Assembly (NCBI GenBank): GCA_015057705.1
Contig: SVDU01000010.1
Coordinates: 92,871-156,870 of the forward strand
From: Paenibacillaceae bacterium
Lineage (GTDB): Bacteria; Bacillota; Clostridia; Lachnospirales; Lachnospiraceae
Reading direction: 5' to 3'
DNA: 64,000 nt
Shown piece after piece: positions 54,545 to 64,000 of the stretch (the stretch's first letter is position 1; each line of letters begins with the position of its first letter). A program made the position numbers and the translations under genes. A model generated the notes under the pieces. The model searched no databases, was not told the DNA's origin, and was given only the letters and a program-made list of their open reading frames with translations.

Positions 54545-56266
54545 ATGGAATTAAGAAGTCAGCAGGTAAGAAAGATTGCTCCCGAAATGGACCCGTTAAA
54601 AATGGGAATGGGCTGGTCTGTGGATGATTTGGAGAGACCGCAGATTATAATTGAAAGTACCTTTGGAGAAAGTCATCCGGGAAGTGCCCATCTTCTGGAA
54701 CTGGTGGATCAGGCAGCAAACGGAATCTATGAGTCTGGCGGCAGGGGCGCACGTTATTTTGCCACAGATACGTGTGACGGCATGAGTCAGGGGCATGACG
54801 GAGGAAATTATTCTCTGGTATCCAGAGATATGATCTGCAACATGATTGAAATACATAATAACGCAACTCCTTATGATGCAGGGGTATTTGTGGCAAGCTG
54901 CGATAAGGCAGTACCAGCTCATCTCATGGGAATTGGCAGAATTAATATTCCCTCCATCGTTATAACGGGAGGTGTCATGGATGCAGGTCCGGATCTTTTA
55001 ACTCTGGAACAGATTGGCATGTACAGTGCAATGTGTAAAAGAGGAGAAATCTCTGAGGAGAAGCTTACCTGGTATAAGCACCATGCCTGCCCCTCCTGCG
55101 GAGCCTGCTCCTTTATGGGAACAGCTTCCACCATGCAGATCATGGCAGAAGCCCTGGGGCTCATGCTGCCAGGAACGGCACTTATGCCTGCCACCTCAGA
55201 AGAACTGAAAATCAAGGCAAAAGAAGCAGGTATTCAGGCTGTATGGCTTGCAAGAAACGGCTTAACTCCCAGGGAGATGATAACCATGGAGTCGTTTGAG
55301 AATGCGATTATGGTCCATGCTGCCATATCCGGTTCTACCAATTCACTGCTTCACATTCCAGCCATTGCCCATGAACTGGGTCTCACCATTGATGCCCATA
55401 CCTTTGACCGTATTCATAAAAACGCCCATTACCTTCTTGATATCCGCCCAGCAGGAAAATGGCCGGCTCAGTACTTCTACTATGCAGGAGGTGTACCAGG
55501 AATCATGGAGGAGATAAAATCCATGCTCCACTTAGAATGTATGACAGTGACTGGAAAGACTATAGGGCAGAACCTGGAGGATATAAAAAAGAATAACTTT
55601 TATGAGACATGCGACGATTATTTAAAAAAAATTGGAATAAAGCGGACGGATGTAATCCGTTCTTTTGATAATCCCATTGGCAAAAACGGAACTGTTGCCA
55701 TTTTAAAAGGCAATTTAGCGCCTGAGGGGGCAGTTGTCAAACACAGTGCAGTAGCGAAAGAGATGCATCAGGCAGTATTAAAGGCAAAACCTTTTGACAG
55801 CGAAGAGGAGGCTATGGAGGCTGTGCTTCAGGGAAAGATTAAGCCAGGTCAGGCAGTAATAATCCGCTATGAAGGTCCAAAAGGAAGCGGAATGCCGGAG
55901 ATGTTTTATACAACCGAAGCCATTTCCTCTGATCCCGTTTTATCAAAATCCATTGCACTTTTAACAGACGGCAGATTCTCCGGTGCCACAAAAGGTCCAG
56001 CTATCGGACATATTTCACCGGAAGCCGCCAATGGAGGTCCTATTGCATTAATTGAAGAAGATGATCTGATTGAGATTGATATACCGGGGAGAAGTCTAAG
56101 GATTACCGGAATAAAAGGGAAAGCCATGAGTGGGGAGGAGGTAGACCGGATTTTAGAGGAACGGAGGAAAGTCTGGAAGCCAAGAGAAGACAGAATAAAA
56201 TCAGGCGTTCTTAAAATCTTTTCCCAGCATGCAGTATCGCCCATGAAAGGGGGATATATGGAATAA
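54545..56266 (+). CDS. IlvD/Edd-family dehydratase, probably for a sugar acid
   Basis: 573 residues. Iron-sulfur cysteines are visible in FATDTCDGMSQGHDGGNYSL, VASCDKAVPAHLMGIGRINI and HHACPSCGACSFMGTASTMQ; the C-terminal block is LLTDGRFSGATKGPAIGHIS-PEAANGGPIA. It is an IlvD/Edd-family enzyme but departs from standard dihydroxy-acid dehydratase (for instance DTCDGMSQGHDGG instead of VSDGIAMGHEGM), and no branched-chain genes are near, so a sugar acid such as gluconate or xylonate is more likely. Ribosome binding site AGGGGAA. Terminator follows. Confidence 0.82.
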   Translation: MELRSQQVRKIAPEMDPLKMGMGWSVDDLERPQIIIESTFGESHPGSAHLLELVDQAANGIYESGGRGARYFATDTCDGMSQGHDGGNYSLVSRDMICNMIEIHNNATPYDAGVFVASCDKAVPAHLMGIGRINIPSIVITGGVMDAGPDLLTLEQIGMYSAMCKRGEISEEKLTWYKHHACPSCGACSFMGTASTMQIMAEALGLMLPGTALMPATSEELKIKAKEAGIQAVWLARNGLTPREMITMESFENAIMVHAAISGSTNSLLHIPAIAHELGLTIDAHTFDRIHKNAHYLLDIRPAGKWPAQYFYYAGGVPGIMEEIKSMLHLECMTVTGKTIGQNLEDIKKNNFYETCDDYLKKIGIKRTDVIRSFDNPIGKNGTVAILKGNLAPEGAVVKHSAVAKEMHQAVLKAKPFDSEEEAMEAVLQGKIKPGQAVIIRYEGPKGSGMPEMFYTTEAISSDPVLSKSIALLTDGRFSGATKGPAIGHISPEAANGGPIALIEEDDLIEIDIPGRSLRITGIKGKAMSGEEVDRILEERRKVWKPREDRIKSGVLKIFSQHAVSPMKGGYME

Positions 56267-56268
56267 GA

Positions 56269-56323
56269 AAACGGGTGGAAGGAAAACAGGAAATGATCCC
56301 TGGATTCCTTCCGCCCGTTTTTT
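56269..56323. terminator. Terminator between dehydratase and lepB
   Basis: AAACGGGTGGAAGGAA pairs with TTCCTTCCGCCCGTTT (one mismatch), followed by TTT; convergent genes share it. Confidence 0.8.
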
Positions 56324-56882
56324 ACTGAAGCTGTTTGATTGAAGGGAAATAGCGGAACAATACTTTGGCAATAATCTTTTTCTTTTTTACGTACTTATTT
56401 TTCCACCTTCTGGCATCAGCCGAATAATTCCGGTTGTCACCCAGCATGAAGTAAGAATCGTCAGGCACCTCATAATGGGCGGCTGGTTCAGGCTCCATGG
56501 GTTCGGGCAGATATGGTTCATCAAGTGGAGTGTCGGAATTATTAATATAGACTTTTCCGTCCCGGATATCAATGATGTCGCCCGGGAGGCCGATGACACG
56601 CTTTACATAATATGTCTTCCCAGTAGGATCGTCAGGAAAATGGAAGATGACAATGTCGCCCCGTTCCGGCTTTTCAAAGTAATAGGAAAGTCTGGAGCCG
56701 ATAACCCGGTCGCCGGTCATAATGGTCTTTTCCATAGAACCGCTTGGAACCCTGCTGTTAGCAATAATGAAATTGTTCAGCAAAAATGCAATAACGGCAG
56801 CTGTAATAATTATTTTAATCCAGCTGATAATCTCTTCTTTCCAGTTAAATGGTTCCTGTGGCATGTTTTCTTCTCTTTTCAT
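56322..56882 (-). CDS. lepB: Signal peptidase I
   Basis: 186 residues from ATG 56882. One N-terminal membrane helix (IKIIITAAVIAFLLNNFIIA), catalytic serine in SRVPSGSMEKTIMTGDRVIG, catalytic lysine in GKTYYVKRVIGLPGDIIDIR and box E GDNRNYSADARRW. It removes signal peptides from exported proteins on the outer side of the membrane. The C-terminal substrate-binding region is of the short Firmicute type. An AGAAGAG site precedes the ATG. Confidence 0.9.
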   Translation of the reverse strand: MKREENMPQEPFNWKEEIISWIKIIITAAVIAFLLNNFIIANSRVPSGSMEKTIMTGDRVIGSRLSYYFEKPERGDIVIFHFPDDPTGKTYYVKRVIGLPGDIIDIRDGKVYINNSDTPLDEPYLPEPMEPEPAAHYEVPDDSYFMLGDNRNYSADARRWKNKYVKKKKIIAKVLFRYFPSIKQLQ

Positions 56883-57057
56883 AATGTTCTCTTCTTTGCT
56901 TTCTTCATAGTTCTGTATCAAAGTTTAAATGAGTTTGGAAAATTGTGCAAGGGGTTTCACAAAATGGTAAGAAAATATTCACAATCATTCATGAAATGTC
57001 CATAATCATGTGGTAAAGTTAATCCATAAAAACACTCACATCTGGGGGAAGCTGGAT

Positions 57058-58107
57058 ATGGAAAAAAGAGGGAAAAGCACAGACAAAAAATTGATTATCA
57101 GTTCGGCAGTCTTACTTATATCGTCGTTTACATTCCAGATTCTGGCCAGAACAGTATCTGGAATCGGGGACTGGTATGCGAAACTGATTTATCCGGTGAT
57201 GGTAGGAAGTATAGGCAGATTATCAGGCTTATTTTCTTTTGCAGTGGTTGAACTTTTATCTTATGCACTGATCCTGTATTGCCTTGTATATGGAATCCGG
57301 CACTTCAGAGAAGGAAAGCGGCTTTTGATCCGGACCCTGTTTTTAATTGCGTGTCTGTTTTTTCTATTTACCTTCCACTGCGGGATTAATTATTACAGAA
57401 CTCCGTTTTCTAAAACATCGGGGCTGGAGATGAAAAAGTCCTCAGAAGAAGAACTGAAGAATCTCTGCCTTTCTCTGACAGAGATTGTCAACGGTATGTG
57501 TGAAGAAGGAATTAATGAGCAGGTGGATACGGCTGTTGTGAAAAAAGAAAGCGTAAAGGCCATGAGGAAGCTGGGAGAGACCTACCCGGAATTATCCGGA
57601 TATTATCCACAGCCAAAACCTCTTATTTTGTCTCAGTATTTTTCTGTCCAGCAGCTATGCGGTCAGTACTCGCCTTTCACTGTGGAAGCAACTTACAACC
57701 GTTCCATGCCCGATTATAATATTCCCCATACGGTCTGTCATGAGCTGTCTCATTTAAGAGGATTTATGAGAGAAGACGAAGCAAACTTTATCGGATATTT
57801 AGCCTGTATTGGTTCGGATAATGAGGCATTCCGGTACAGCGGATATTTAACTGGCTGGGTCTATGCCACCAATGCGTTGTCTAAAACAGATCTGGTTACT
57901 TACAGGGAGATCTGTCACCAACTCGATCAGAAAGCATGGGATGATTTAAGAGACAATAACGAATTCTGGGGGCGGTATGAAGGCAAAGCGGCAGAGGTTT
58001 CCAATAAAATGAATAATACATATTTAAAAATGAACAGCCAGTCAGACGGAGTAAAAAGCTATGGAAGAATGGTGGATCTGATGCTCGCTTACGCAAGAAC
58101 AAGGTGA
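57058..58107 (+). CDS. DUF3810 family membrane protein with HExxH motif
   Basis: 349 residues from ATG 57058 (GGGGGAAG site). Three hydrophobic segments in the first 115 residues (LIISSAVLLISSFTFQILA; LSGLFSFAVVELLSYALIL; TLFLIACLFFLFTFHCGIN), then a soluble domain with IPHTVCHELSHLRGFMREDE, i.e. a zinc-protease-like HExxH with a following glutamate-rich helix. The family is DUF3810; function unproven, peptidase activity plausible. Divergent from lepB, followed by glgB after 84 bases. Confidence 0.8.
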   Translation: MEKRGKSTDKKLIISSAVLLISSFTFQILARTVSGIGDWYAKLIYPVMVGSIGRLSGLFSFAVVELLSYALILYCLVYGIRHFREGKRLLIRTLFLIACLFFLFTFHCGINYYRTPFSKTSGLEMKKSSEEELKNLCLSLTEIVNGMCEEGINEQVDTAVVKKESVKAMRKLGETYPELSGYYPQPKPLILSQYFSVQQLCGQYSPFTVEATYNRSMPDYNIPHTVCHELSHLRGFMREDEANFIGYLACIGSDNEAFRYSGYLTGWVYATNALSKTDLVTYREICHQLDQKAWDDLRDNNEFWGRYEGKAAEVSNKMNNTYLKMNSQSDGVKSYGRMVDLMLAYARTR

Positions 58108-58191
58108 GGAAAGCCACCTGTATCTATTGAAAAAAACTTTCTGCTTTGATAAAATTACGGTACAGAATCAAAGAAGCGGGAGGAGCCAGAT

Positions 58192-60495
58192 ATGGATAAA
58201 ACTTTATATGATTTAATGGATTGGGCGGGTATTGAGGAAATCGTATATTCGGAAGCCGCAGATCCACACCGGTTATTGGGACCCCATGTGACAGGTGCAG
58301 GGCTTTTGATTCAGGCCTTTATTCCCACGGCTGTAACTGTGTCGGTAAAAGGAATTAAGGACGGCATACTCCATCCTATGGAGCGGGTAGATGATGCAGG
58401 ATTTTTTGCGGTGCTTTTACCTGGAAAGACGAAATATCAGTACCTCTATCAGGTTACATATGACAACCATACCAATGAGGAACTTATTGACCCTTACAGT
58501 TTTGAACCTTGCTATACGGAAACAGACATAAAAAAGTTCAGTTCCGGAATTCATTACAGCATTTTCGATAAAATGGGAGCGCACCCAATGACCATGAAAG
58601 ACACGAATGGCGTTTATTTTTCTGTCTGGGCACCTTGTGCCATGAGAGTCAGCGTTGTGGGTGATTTTAACCTGTGGGACGGCAGGCGGCATCCCATGCG
58701 AAGGCTTGGTGATTCCGGAATTTTTGAATTATTTATTCCAGGTTTACATGTAGGGATGATTTATAAATATGAGATTAAGGCTATGGATGGGGGGATTCAG
58801 CTGAAAAGCGACCCTTATGCAAGCTATTGTGAACTGCGTCCGGATAATGCTTCTGTTATATGGGATATGGAGAGTTACTCCTGGAATGATGAGGGGTGGC
58901 TGAAAAAAAGAGCATCTTGGAATCTTACCAGAGAGCCGCTTTCTATTTATGAGGTTCATCTTGGGTCATGGCTTCGCAAGGAGGCAGAATATAACAGTGA
59001 AGGGGAGCCCTTAAATGGCTCGGAATTTCTCAATTACCGGGAGATTGGTAAGAAGCTGGTATCATACGTAAAAGAAATGGGCTATACTCATGTAGAGCTG
59101 CTTCCTGTGATGGAACATCCCCTGGATGCTTCCTGGGGGTATCAGGTAACAGGCTATTACGCACCTACCAGCCGTTTTGGAACGCCCGATGATTTTAAAT
59201 ATTTAGTAGAGCTTTTGCACCAGGAGGGAATTGGTGTGATTCTTGACTGGGTTCCGGCTCATTTTCCAAGAGACAGCTTTGGACTAGCCTGTTTTGACGG
59301 TACCTGCGTTTATGAGCATAAAGATCCCAGGCAGGGAGCTCACCCTCACTGGGGAACTCTGATCTATAATTATGGACGCCCTCAGGTGACCAATTTTTTA
59401 ATTGCCAATGCCCTGTACTGGGTGGAAAAATATCATGCAGATGGAATCCGTATGGATGCAGTGGCTTCCATGTTGTATCTGGATTATGGGAAGGAACCAG
59501 GCGAATGGATCCCCAATCTTTACGGTGGAAATGAGAATCTGGAAGCAGTGGAATTTTTAAAGCACTTAAACTCCATTTTTAAGAACCGTAAGGATGGTGC
59601 TGTTTTGATCGCCGAGGAGTCCACAGCCTGGCCCAAAGTTACCGGAGATGTAAAAGAGGAAGGGCTGGGATTTGATTTTAAATGGAATATGGGCTGGATG
59701 AATGACTTTACCGGCTACATGCAGTGCGACCCTTATTTCAGAAAACACCATTACGGTGAATTGACCTTTAGCCTGCTGTATGCCTACAGCGAAGATTTTA
59801 TACTGGTATTTTCCCATGACGAGGTAGTTCATTTAAAGGGATCTATGATTGGGAAGATGCCGGGTGATACTTTGGAGAAGAAGGCAGCTAACCTAAGGGC
59901 GGCTTATGGATTTATGGCAGGGCATCCAGGGAAAAAGCTTTTGTTTATGGGCCAGGAATTTGGACAGATCCGGGAATGGGATGAAAACAGAAGCCTGGAC
60001 TGGGCGCTTTTAGAAGAAACGCTGCACAGCCAGTTGAGGGAATATGTAAAAGCCCTGAATCACCTCTATTTAAGCCAGCCAGCTTTGTATGCCCTTGATT
60101 ACGATCCGGAAGGTTTCGAATGGGTGGAATGTACAAAATCCGGAGACAGTATCATTGTATTTTTAAGAAAAACGAAAAAGAAAGAAGAAACCCTTCTTTT
60201 TGTCTGCAACTTTGATACCATGCTTCATGAAAAATACTGCATAGGTGTTCCCTTTGAAGGAAAATATAAGGAACTGATTAACAGCAGTGACCAGTCATTC
60301 GGTGGAGAAGGATACCAGAATAAGAGAGTAAAGATATCGAAAAAGAAAGAAGCAGACGAGCGGGAAAATTCCATTGAAATTACCGTGGCTCCTCTCAGTG
60401 TAGCCATTTTTTCCTGCACGCCTGAAAAAGTGAAGAACACAAAACGTGTTGTAATAAAAAAGGATAAAAAAGTGAAACAGGAGAATCTGATATGA
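58192..60495 (+). CDS. glgB: 1,4-alpha-glucan branching enzyme
   Basis: 767 residues. Two N-terminal CBM48-type beta domains (about 15-105 and 130-235, VYFSVWAPCAMRVSVVGDFN), a GH13 barrel with GYTHVELLPVMEHPLDASWG, DWVPAHFPRD, DGIRMDAVASMLYLDY (nucleophile Asp), ILIAEEST-type block VLIAEESTAWPKVTG (acid Glu) and FSHDEVVHLKGSMIGKM, and a C-terminal beta domain. It makes alpha-1,6 branches in glycogen. The C-terminal 25 residues are a lysine-rich tail (KNTKRVVIKKDKKVKQENLI). GGAGGAG site. Stop overlaps the mscS-like start. Confidence 0.93.
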   Translation: MDKTLYDLMDWAGIEEIVYSEAADPHRLLGPHVTGAGLLIQAFIPTAVTVSVKGIKDGILHPMERVDDAGFFAVLLPGKTKYQYLYQVTYDNHTNEELIDPYSFEPCYTETDIKKFSSGIHYSIFDKMGAHPMTMKDTNGVYFSVWAPCAMRVSVVGDFNLWDGRRHPMRRLGDSGIFELFIPGLHVGMIYKYEIKAMDGGIQLKSDPYASYCELRPDNASVIWDMESYSWNDEGWLKKRASWNLTREPLSIYEVHLGSWLRKEAEYNSEGEPLNGSEFLNYREIGKKLVSYVKEMGYTHVELLPVMEHPLDASWGYQVTGYYAPTSRFGTPDDFKYLVELLHQEGIGVILDWVPAHFPRDSFGLACFDGTCVYEHKDPRQGAHPHWGTLIYNYGRPQVTNFLIANALYWVEKYHADGIRMDAVASMLYLDYGKEPGEWIPNLYGGNENLEAVEFLKHLNSIFKNRKDGAVLIAEESTAWPKVTGDVKEEGLGFDFKWNMGWMNDFTGYMQCDPYFRKHHYGELTFSLLYAYSEDFILVFSHDEVVHLKGSMIGKMPGDTLEKKAANLRAAYGFMAGHPGKKLLFMGQEFGQIREWDENRSLDWALLEETLHSQLREYVKALNHLYLSQPALYALDYDPEGFEWVECTKSGDSIIVFLRKTKKKEETLLFVCNFDTMLHEKYCIGVPFEGKYKELINSSDQSFGGEGYQNKRVKISKKKEADERENSIEITVAPLSVAIFSCTPEKVKNTKRVVIKKDKKVKQENLI

Positions 60496-61400
60496 TCGCA
60501 CATTTGATTGCTGCAGCAGCGCCCCAGGAAACCATTGCAGCTCTGCAGGAAGTACAGGAAAACCTGGAACAATTAAAACCCAATGTTATGTTGGAAACCA
60601 TAAAAGGCTGGATGCCTTCCATCATTTCATTTGGAATAAGTATTTTGCTTGCAATCTTGATTTTTTTCATTGGATCAAGAGTGATTAAAATTTTATATGG
60701 CATGCTGAACCGCTCCTTCAAAAAAGTGGATATGGAGGTCAGCGTAAGAAAATTTCTTCTCTCTGTATTAAATGCGGTTATGTACTGCCTTCTGGCATTT
60801 ATCATCGCAGGACAGGTAGGGGTAAATTCTGCTTCTATCGTGGCACTTCTTGGTTCTGCCAGTATTGCCATCGGTCTTGCTGTCCAGGGAAGCCTCGCAA
60901 ACTTTGCGGGAGGAGTCTTAATCCTTCTTATGAAGCCTTTTCGGGTAGGTGATTATATTGTATCAGAATCAGGAGAAGGAACTGTCCGTACCATTGGTCT
61001 TGTCTATACTGTTCTCACTACAGCAGATAATAAGCAGGTTGTGATACCAAACGGGACGCTTTCCAACTCTCCCCTTACCAATGTAACAGCTATGGATAAA
61101 CGCAGGCTTGATATACTTGTGGAGATTGGCTATGGAGCAGATTTAAAAAAGGCGAAGGAGCTGCTTCAAATGATTTTTGACAGTCAGCCTGAGGTAAAAA
61201 AGGACGAACCGATTGATATTTTCGTTAATGCGTTAGCGACTAATTCTGTAACGCTTGGAGGAAGAGGCTGGACTTTAGTGGAAGATTACTGGACAGCCAG
61301 GTGGGGAATTTTAGAGAGGATTAAGCTGGAGTTTGATGAGGCGGGGATCGAGATCCCTTACAGCCAGCTGGATGTTCATATTAAAGATGGTGGAAGGTAA
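60492..61400 (+). CDS. MscS-family small mechanosensitive channel
   Basis: 302 residues. Three membrane helices; the pore-lining helix is ALLGSASIAIGLAVQGSLAN followed by FAGGVLILLMKPFRVGDYIV, the typical MscS TM3 glycine/alanine pattern. The cytosolic beta domain has VVIPNGTLSNSPLTN. It opens under membrane tension to release solutes. Its ATG overlaps the glgB stop by four bases (ATGA) with AGGAG inside glgB, so the two are translationally coupled, an unusual pairing. Confidence 0.9.
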   Translation: MIAHLIAAAAPQETIAALQEVQENLEQLKPNVMLETIKGWMPSIISFGISILLAILIFFIGSRVIKILYGMLNRSFKKVDMEVSVRKFLLSVLNAVMYCLLAFIIAGQVGVNSASIVALLGSASIAIGLAVQGSLANFAGGVLILLMKPFRVGDYIVSESGEGTVRTIGLVYTVLTTADNKQVVIPNGTLSNSPLTNVTAMDKRRLDILVEIGYGADLKKAKELLQMIFDSQPEVKKDEPIDIFVNALATNSVTLGGRGWTLVEDYWTARWGILERIKLEFDEAGIEIPYSQLDVHIKDGGR

Positions 61401-61404
61401 AAAG

Positions 61405-61450
61405 AAAGCAGCATGTTCTGAGAATTTCTCTGAGCATGCTGCTGCTTTTA
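61405..61450. terminator. Terminator between MscS-like and SIMPL genes
   Basis: AGCAGCATG (61407-61415) pairs with CATGCTGCT (61435-61443) with T-rich DNA following; shared by convergent genes. Confidence 0.65.
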
Positions 61451-61451
61451 T

Positions 61452-62204
61452 TTATTTAATGCTGTAGGTTACGGTAACCTGTGCCGTTACGCTGATCTGT
61501 CCAGGCTCAATGGCTAAGGCTTTGGCACCTGCCTCAAGGGAAGCAGTGGCTGAGTCAGCGTTATAAGTGGTATAGCGGTTCTCATTGTAAGAACTGATTT
61601 CCTGTACATTTGTGACTTCACCAAGTGATTTTCCGCTTGCAGCGGCCATGGCCTCGGCTTTTACTTTCGAGGTTTCAACTGCCTTTTTTAAGGCTTCCTG
61701 GTAGGACTCATCATATTTGCTGGACAGGTAAGAAATGCGGTCTACGGTATTGATACCCGCCTCAATGGAAGAGGAAAGGAGAGTACCCACCTGATCCATA
61801 GGAATATCTGATACAATAATACCAGTTCGCATCTCATATCCAGTTATTTTTTGTCCGTCGTTCCAGTCGTAAACAGGCTGAAGACCGAAGCTGGAAGTCT
61901 GAATGGATTTTTCATCAATGCCTGTGCTTTTTAAAAAGCTGAGTACTTTATTTACATCAGTGCTGTTTAAATCCTGAACTGATTTTGGATCTGCAGCCTG
62001 GGAAGAAACTGCAAAGCTGACTTCCGCTTTATCGGGAACAACCTTTACTTCCTCCTGACTTTGTACCTGTATATTGTTCTGGTTCTGTGCGTTTACAACC
62101 GCCTGGGGAGCTGGGGCAGCGCCGGTGGCCTGGGTGCAGGCGGTTAAGCCGATTACTGCGGCTGCTGCAGCAGCTGCTGCCAGTGGTTTATTCATTTTTC
62201 TCAT
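61452..62204 (-). CDS. SIMPL domain (DUF541) lipoprotein
   Basis: 250 residues. Lipoprotein-type signal with AAVIGLTACTQ (Cys near residue 23). The SIMPL domain reads VVPDKAEVSFAVSSQAADPK, KSTGIDEKSIQTSSFGLQPV, YEMRTGIIVSDIPMDQVGTL and EALKKAVETSKVKAEAMAAA. Members form oligomeric rings at the envelope and are tied to stress or chaperone roles without firm proof. AGGAGG site. Its promoter region is divergent from malQ. Confidence 0.85.
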   Translation of the reverse strand: MRKMNKPLAAAAAAAAVIGLTACTQATGAAPAPQAVVNAQNQNNIQVQSQEEVKVVPDKAEVSFAVSSQAADPKSVQDLNSTDVNKVLSFLKSTGIDEKSIQTSSFGLQPVYDWNDGQKITGYEMRTGIIVSDIPMDQVGTLLSSSIEAGINTVDRISYLSSKYDESYQEALKKAVETSKVKAEAMAAASGKSLGEVTNVQEISSYNENRYTTYNADSATASLEAGAKALAIEPGQISVTAQVTVTYSIK

Positions 62205-62440
62205 AATAAAATCCTCCTAATGTTGTAGTAGTTGCTGCTTTGTTGTTACATCTTTATTCTACATGAAATCAAAAGAATTAGTATTTCTTTTCTCTTAACA
62301 TTACGGGTCGAAATTCCTATGATTTATTTACAAAAAAAACCTGAAGAGGCAATGGTTGCCATTCCAATGGCTTTATGATATTGTTAACCAATAAGAACGT
62401 AGAAACAAAGGAAAAATGTGTAGATAAAGGAGACTGGTTT

Positions 62441-63919
<1,479 letters not shown>

Positions 63920-63932
63920 AAGATTCTATACT

Positions 63933-63980
63933 GAATGTTGGGGTGTGCTTGAAAAGCACACTTCCAACATTCTTCTTGTT
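63933..63980 (+). terminator. Terminator of malQ
   Basis: GAATGTTGGGGTGTGCTT pairs with AAGCACACTTCCAACATTC (small internal mismatch) around GAA, then TTCTTGTTG. Confidence 0.8.
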
Positions 63981-64000
63981 GTAATAAAATACATCTATAA

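Overview
The window looks like chromosomal DNA of a low-to-moderate GC, anaerobic Firmicute of the class Clostridia, most likely a Lachnospiraceae member of the Lacrimispora/Enterocloster type. This is inferred from the gene set (HydE [FeFe]-hydrogenase maturase, rubredoxin-like protein, molybdenum hydroxylase, many PTS and GGDEF genes, YitT, DUF3810, DUF1622), strong AGGAGG ribosome binding sites, TTGACA/TATAAT promoters and U-tailed terminators. No rRNA, tRNA or CRISPR array was seen.

Layout. 1-1.7 kb: a scar where a MocR-type regulator (minus) and an EamA transporter (plus) have both lost their 5' halves, then a B3/4-domain protein. 1.7-6.2 kb: a rubredoxin-like protein, then a two-subunit xanthine dehydrogenase-type molybdenum hydroxylase behind a purine-class riboswitch whose binding pocket is altered. 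6.2-14.4 kb: a membrane-anchored hydrolase, a LytTR-DUF3021-methyltransferase operon, a second 5'-deleted scar (LysR), a 7TM-GGDEF protein, an AraC regulator, an aldo/keto reductase, a phosphoesterase and a wrecked TetR gene. 14.5-21.9 kb: a GH88/GH105-like hydrolase, HydE, YitT, an unknown duplicated-domain protein and a PRD/EII regulator. 22-28.3 kb: remains of a C39-peptidase locus, then a divergent beta-glucoside unit (GH1 on minus; PTS IIC, a small membrane protein, IIA, IIB, an AEC transporter and a small protein on plus). 28.4-36.2 kb: GGDEF protein, an autoregulated HTH-MFS pair, an orphan tyrosine recombinase, a chemoreceptor and a WYL regulator. 36.3-41.1 kb: a CsoR gene and a P1B ATPase that share operator sequences although separated by an AraC/serine-hydrolase pair, then a DtxR-type regulator. 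41.3-44.2 kb: two overlapping D12-class adenine methyltransferases without a visible nuclease and an AT-rich pair (membrane protein plus frameshifted secreted peptide). 44.2-48.9 kb: DUF1622 and a complete polyamine ABC operon led by an XRE-cupin regulator. 49-56.3 kb: lactonase, chorismate synthase, RpiB-like isomerase, FadR-type regulator, three minus-strand genes and an IlvD/Edd dehydratase whose promoter is flanked by two palindromes. 56.3-64 kb: signal peptidase I, DUF3810, GlgB overlapping an MscS channel, a SIMPL lipoprotein and MalQ.

How it fits together. Much of the window serves sugar use and storage (GH105, GH1/PTS, lactonase/dehydratase/isomerase, GlgB/MalQ), with local regulators next to their targets. 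The best candidates for something new are the variant purine riboswitch on the molybdenum hydroxylase operon, the tandem methyltransferases with the small membrane/secreted pair behind them, and the unknown 127-residue protein beside a broken C39 peptidase. A secondary theme is decay: three transcription regulators (MocR, LysR, TetR types) have each lost the part that would hold the DNA-binding domain.
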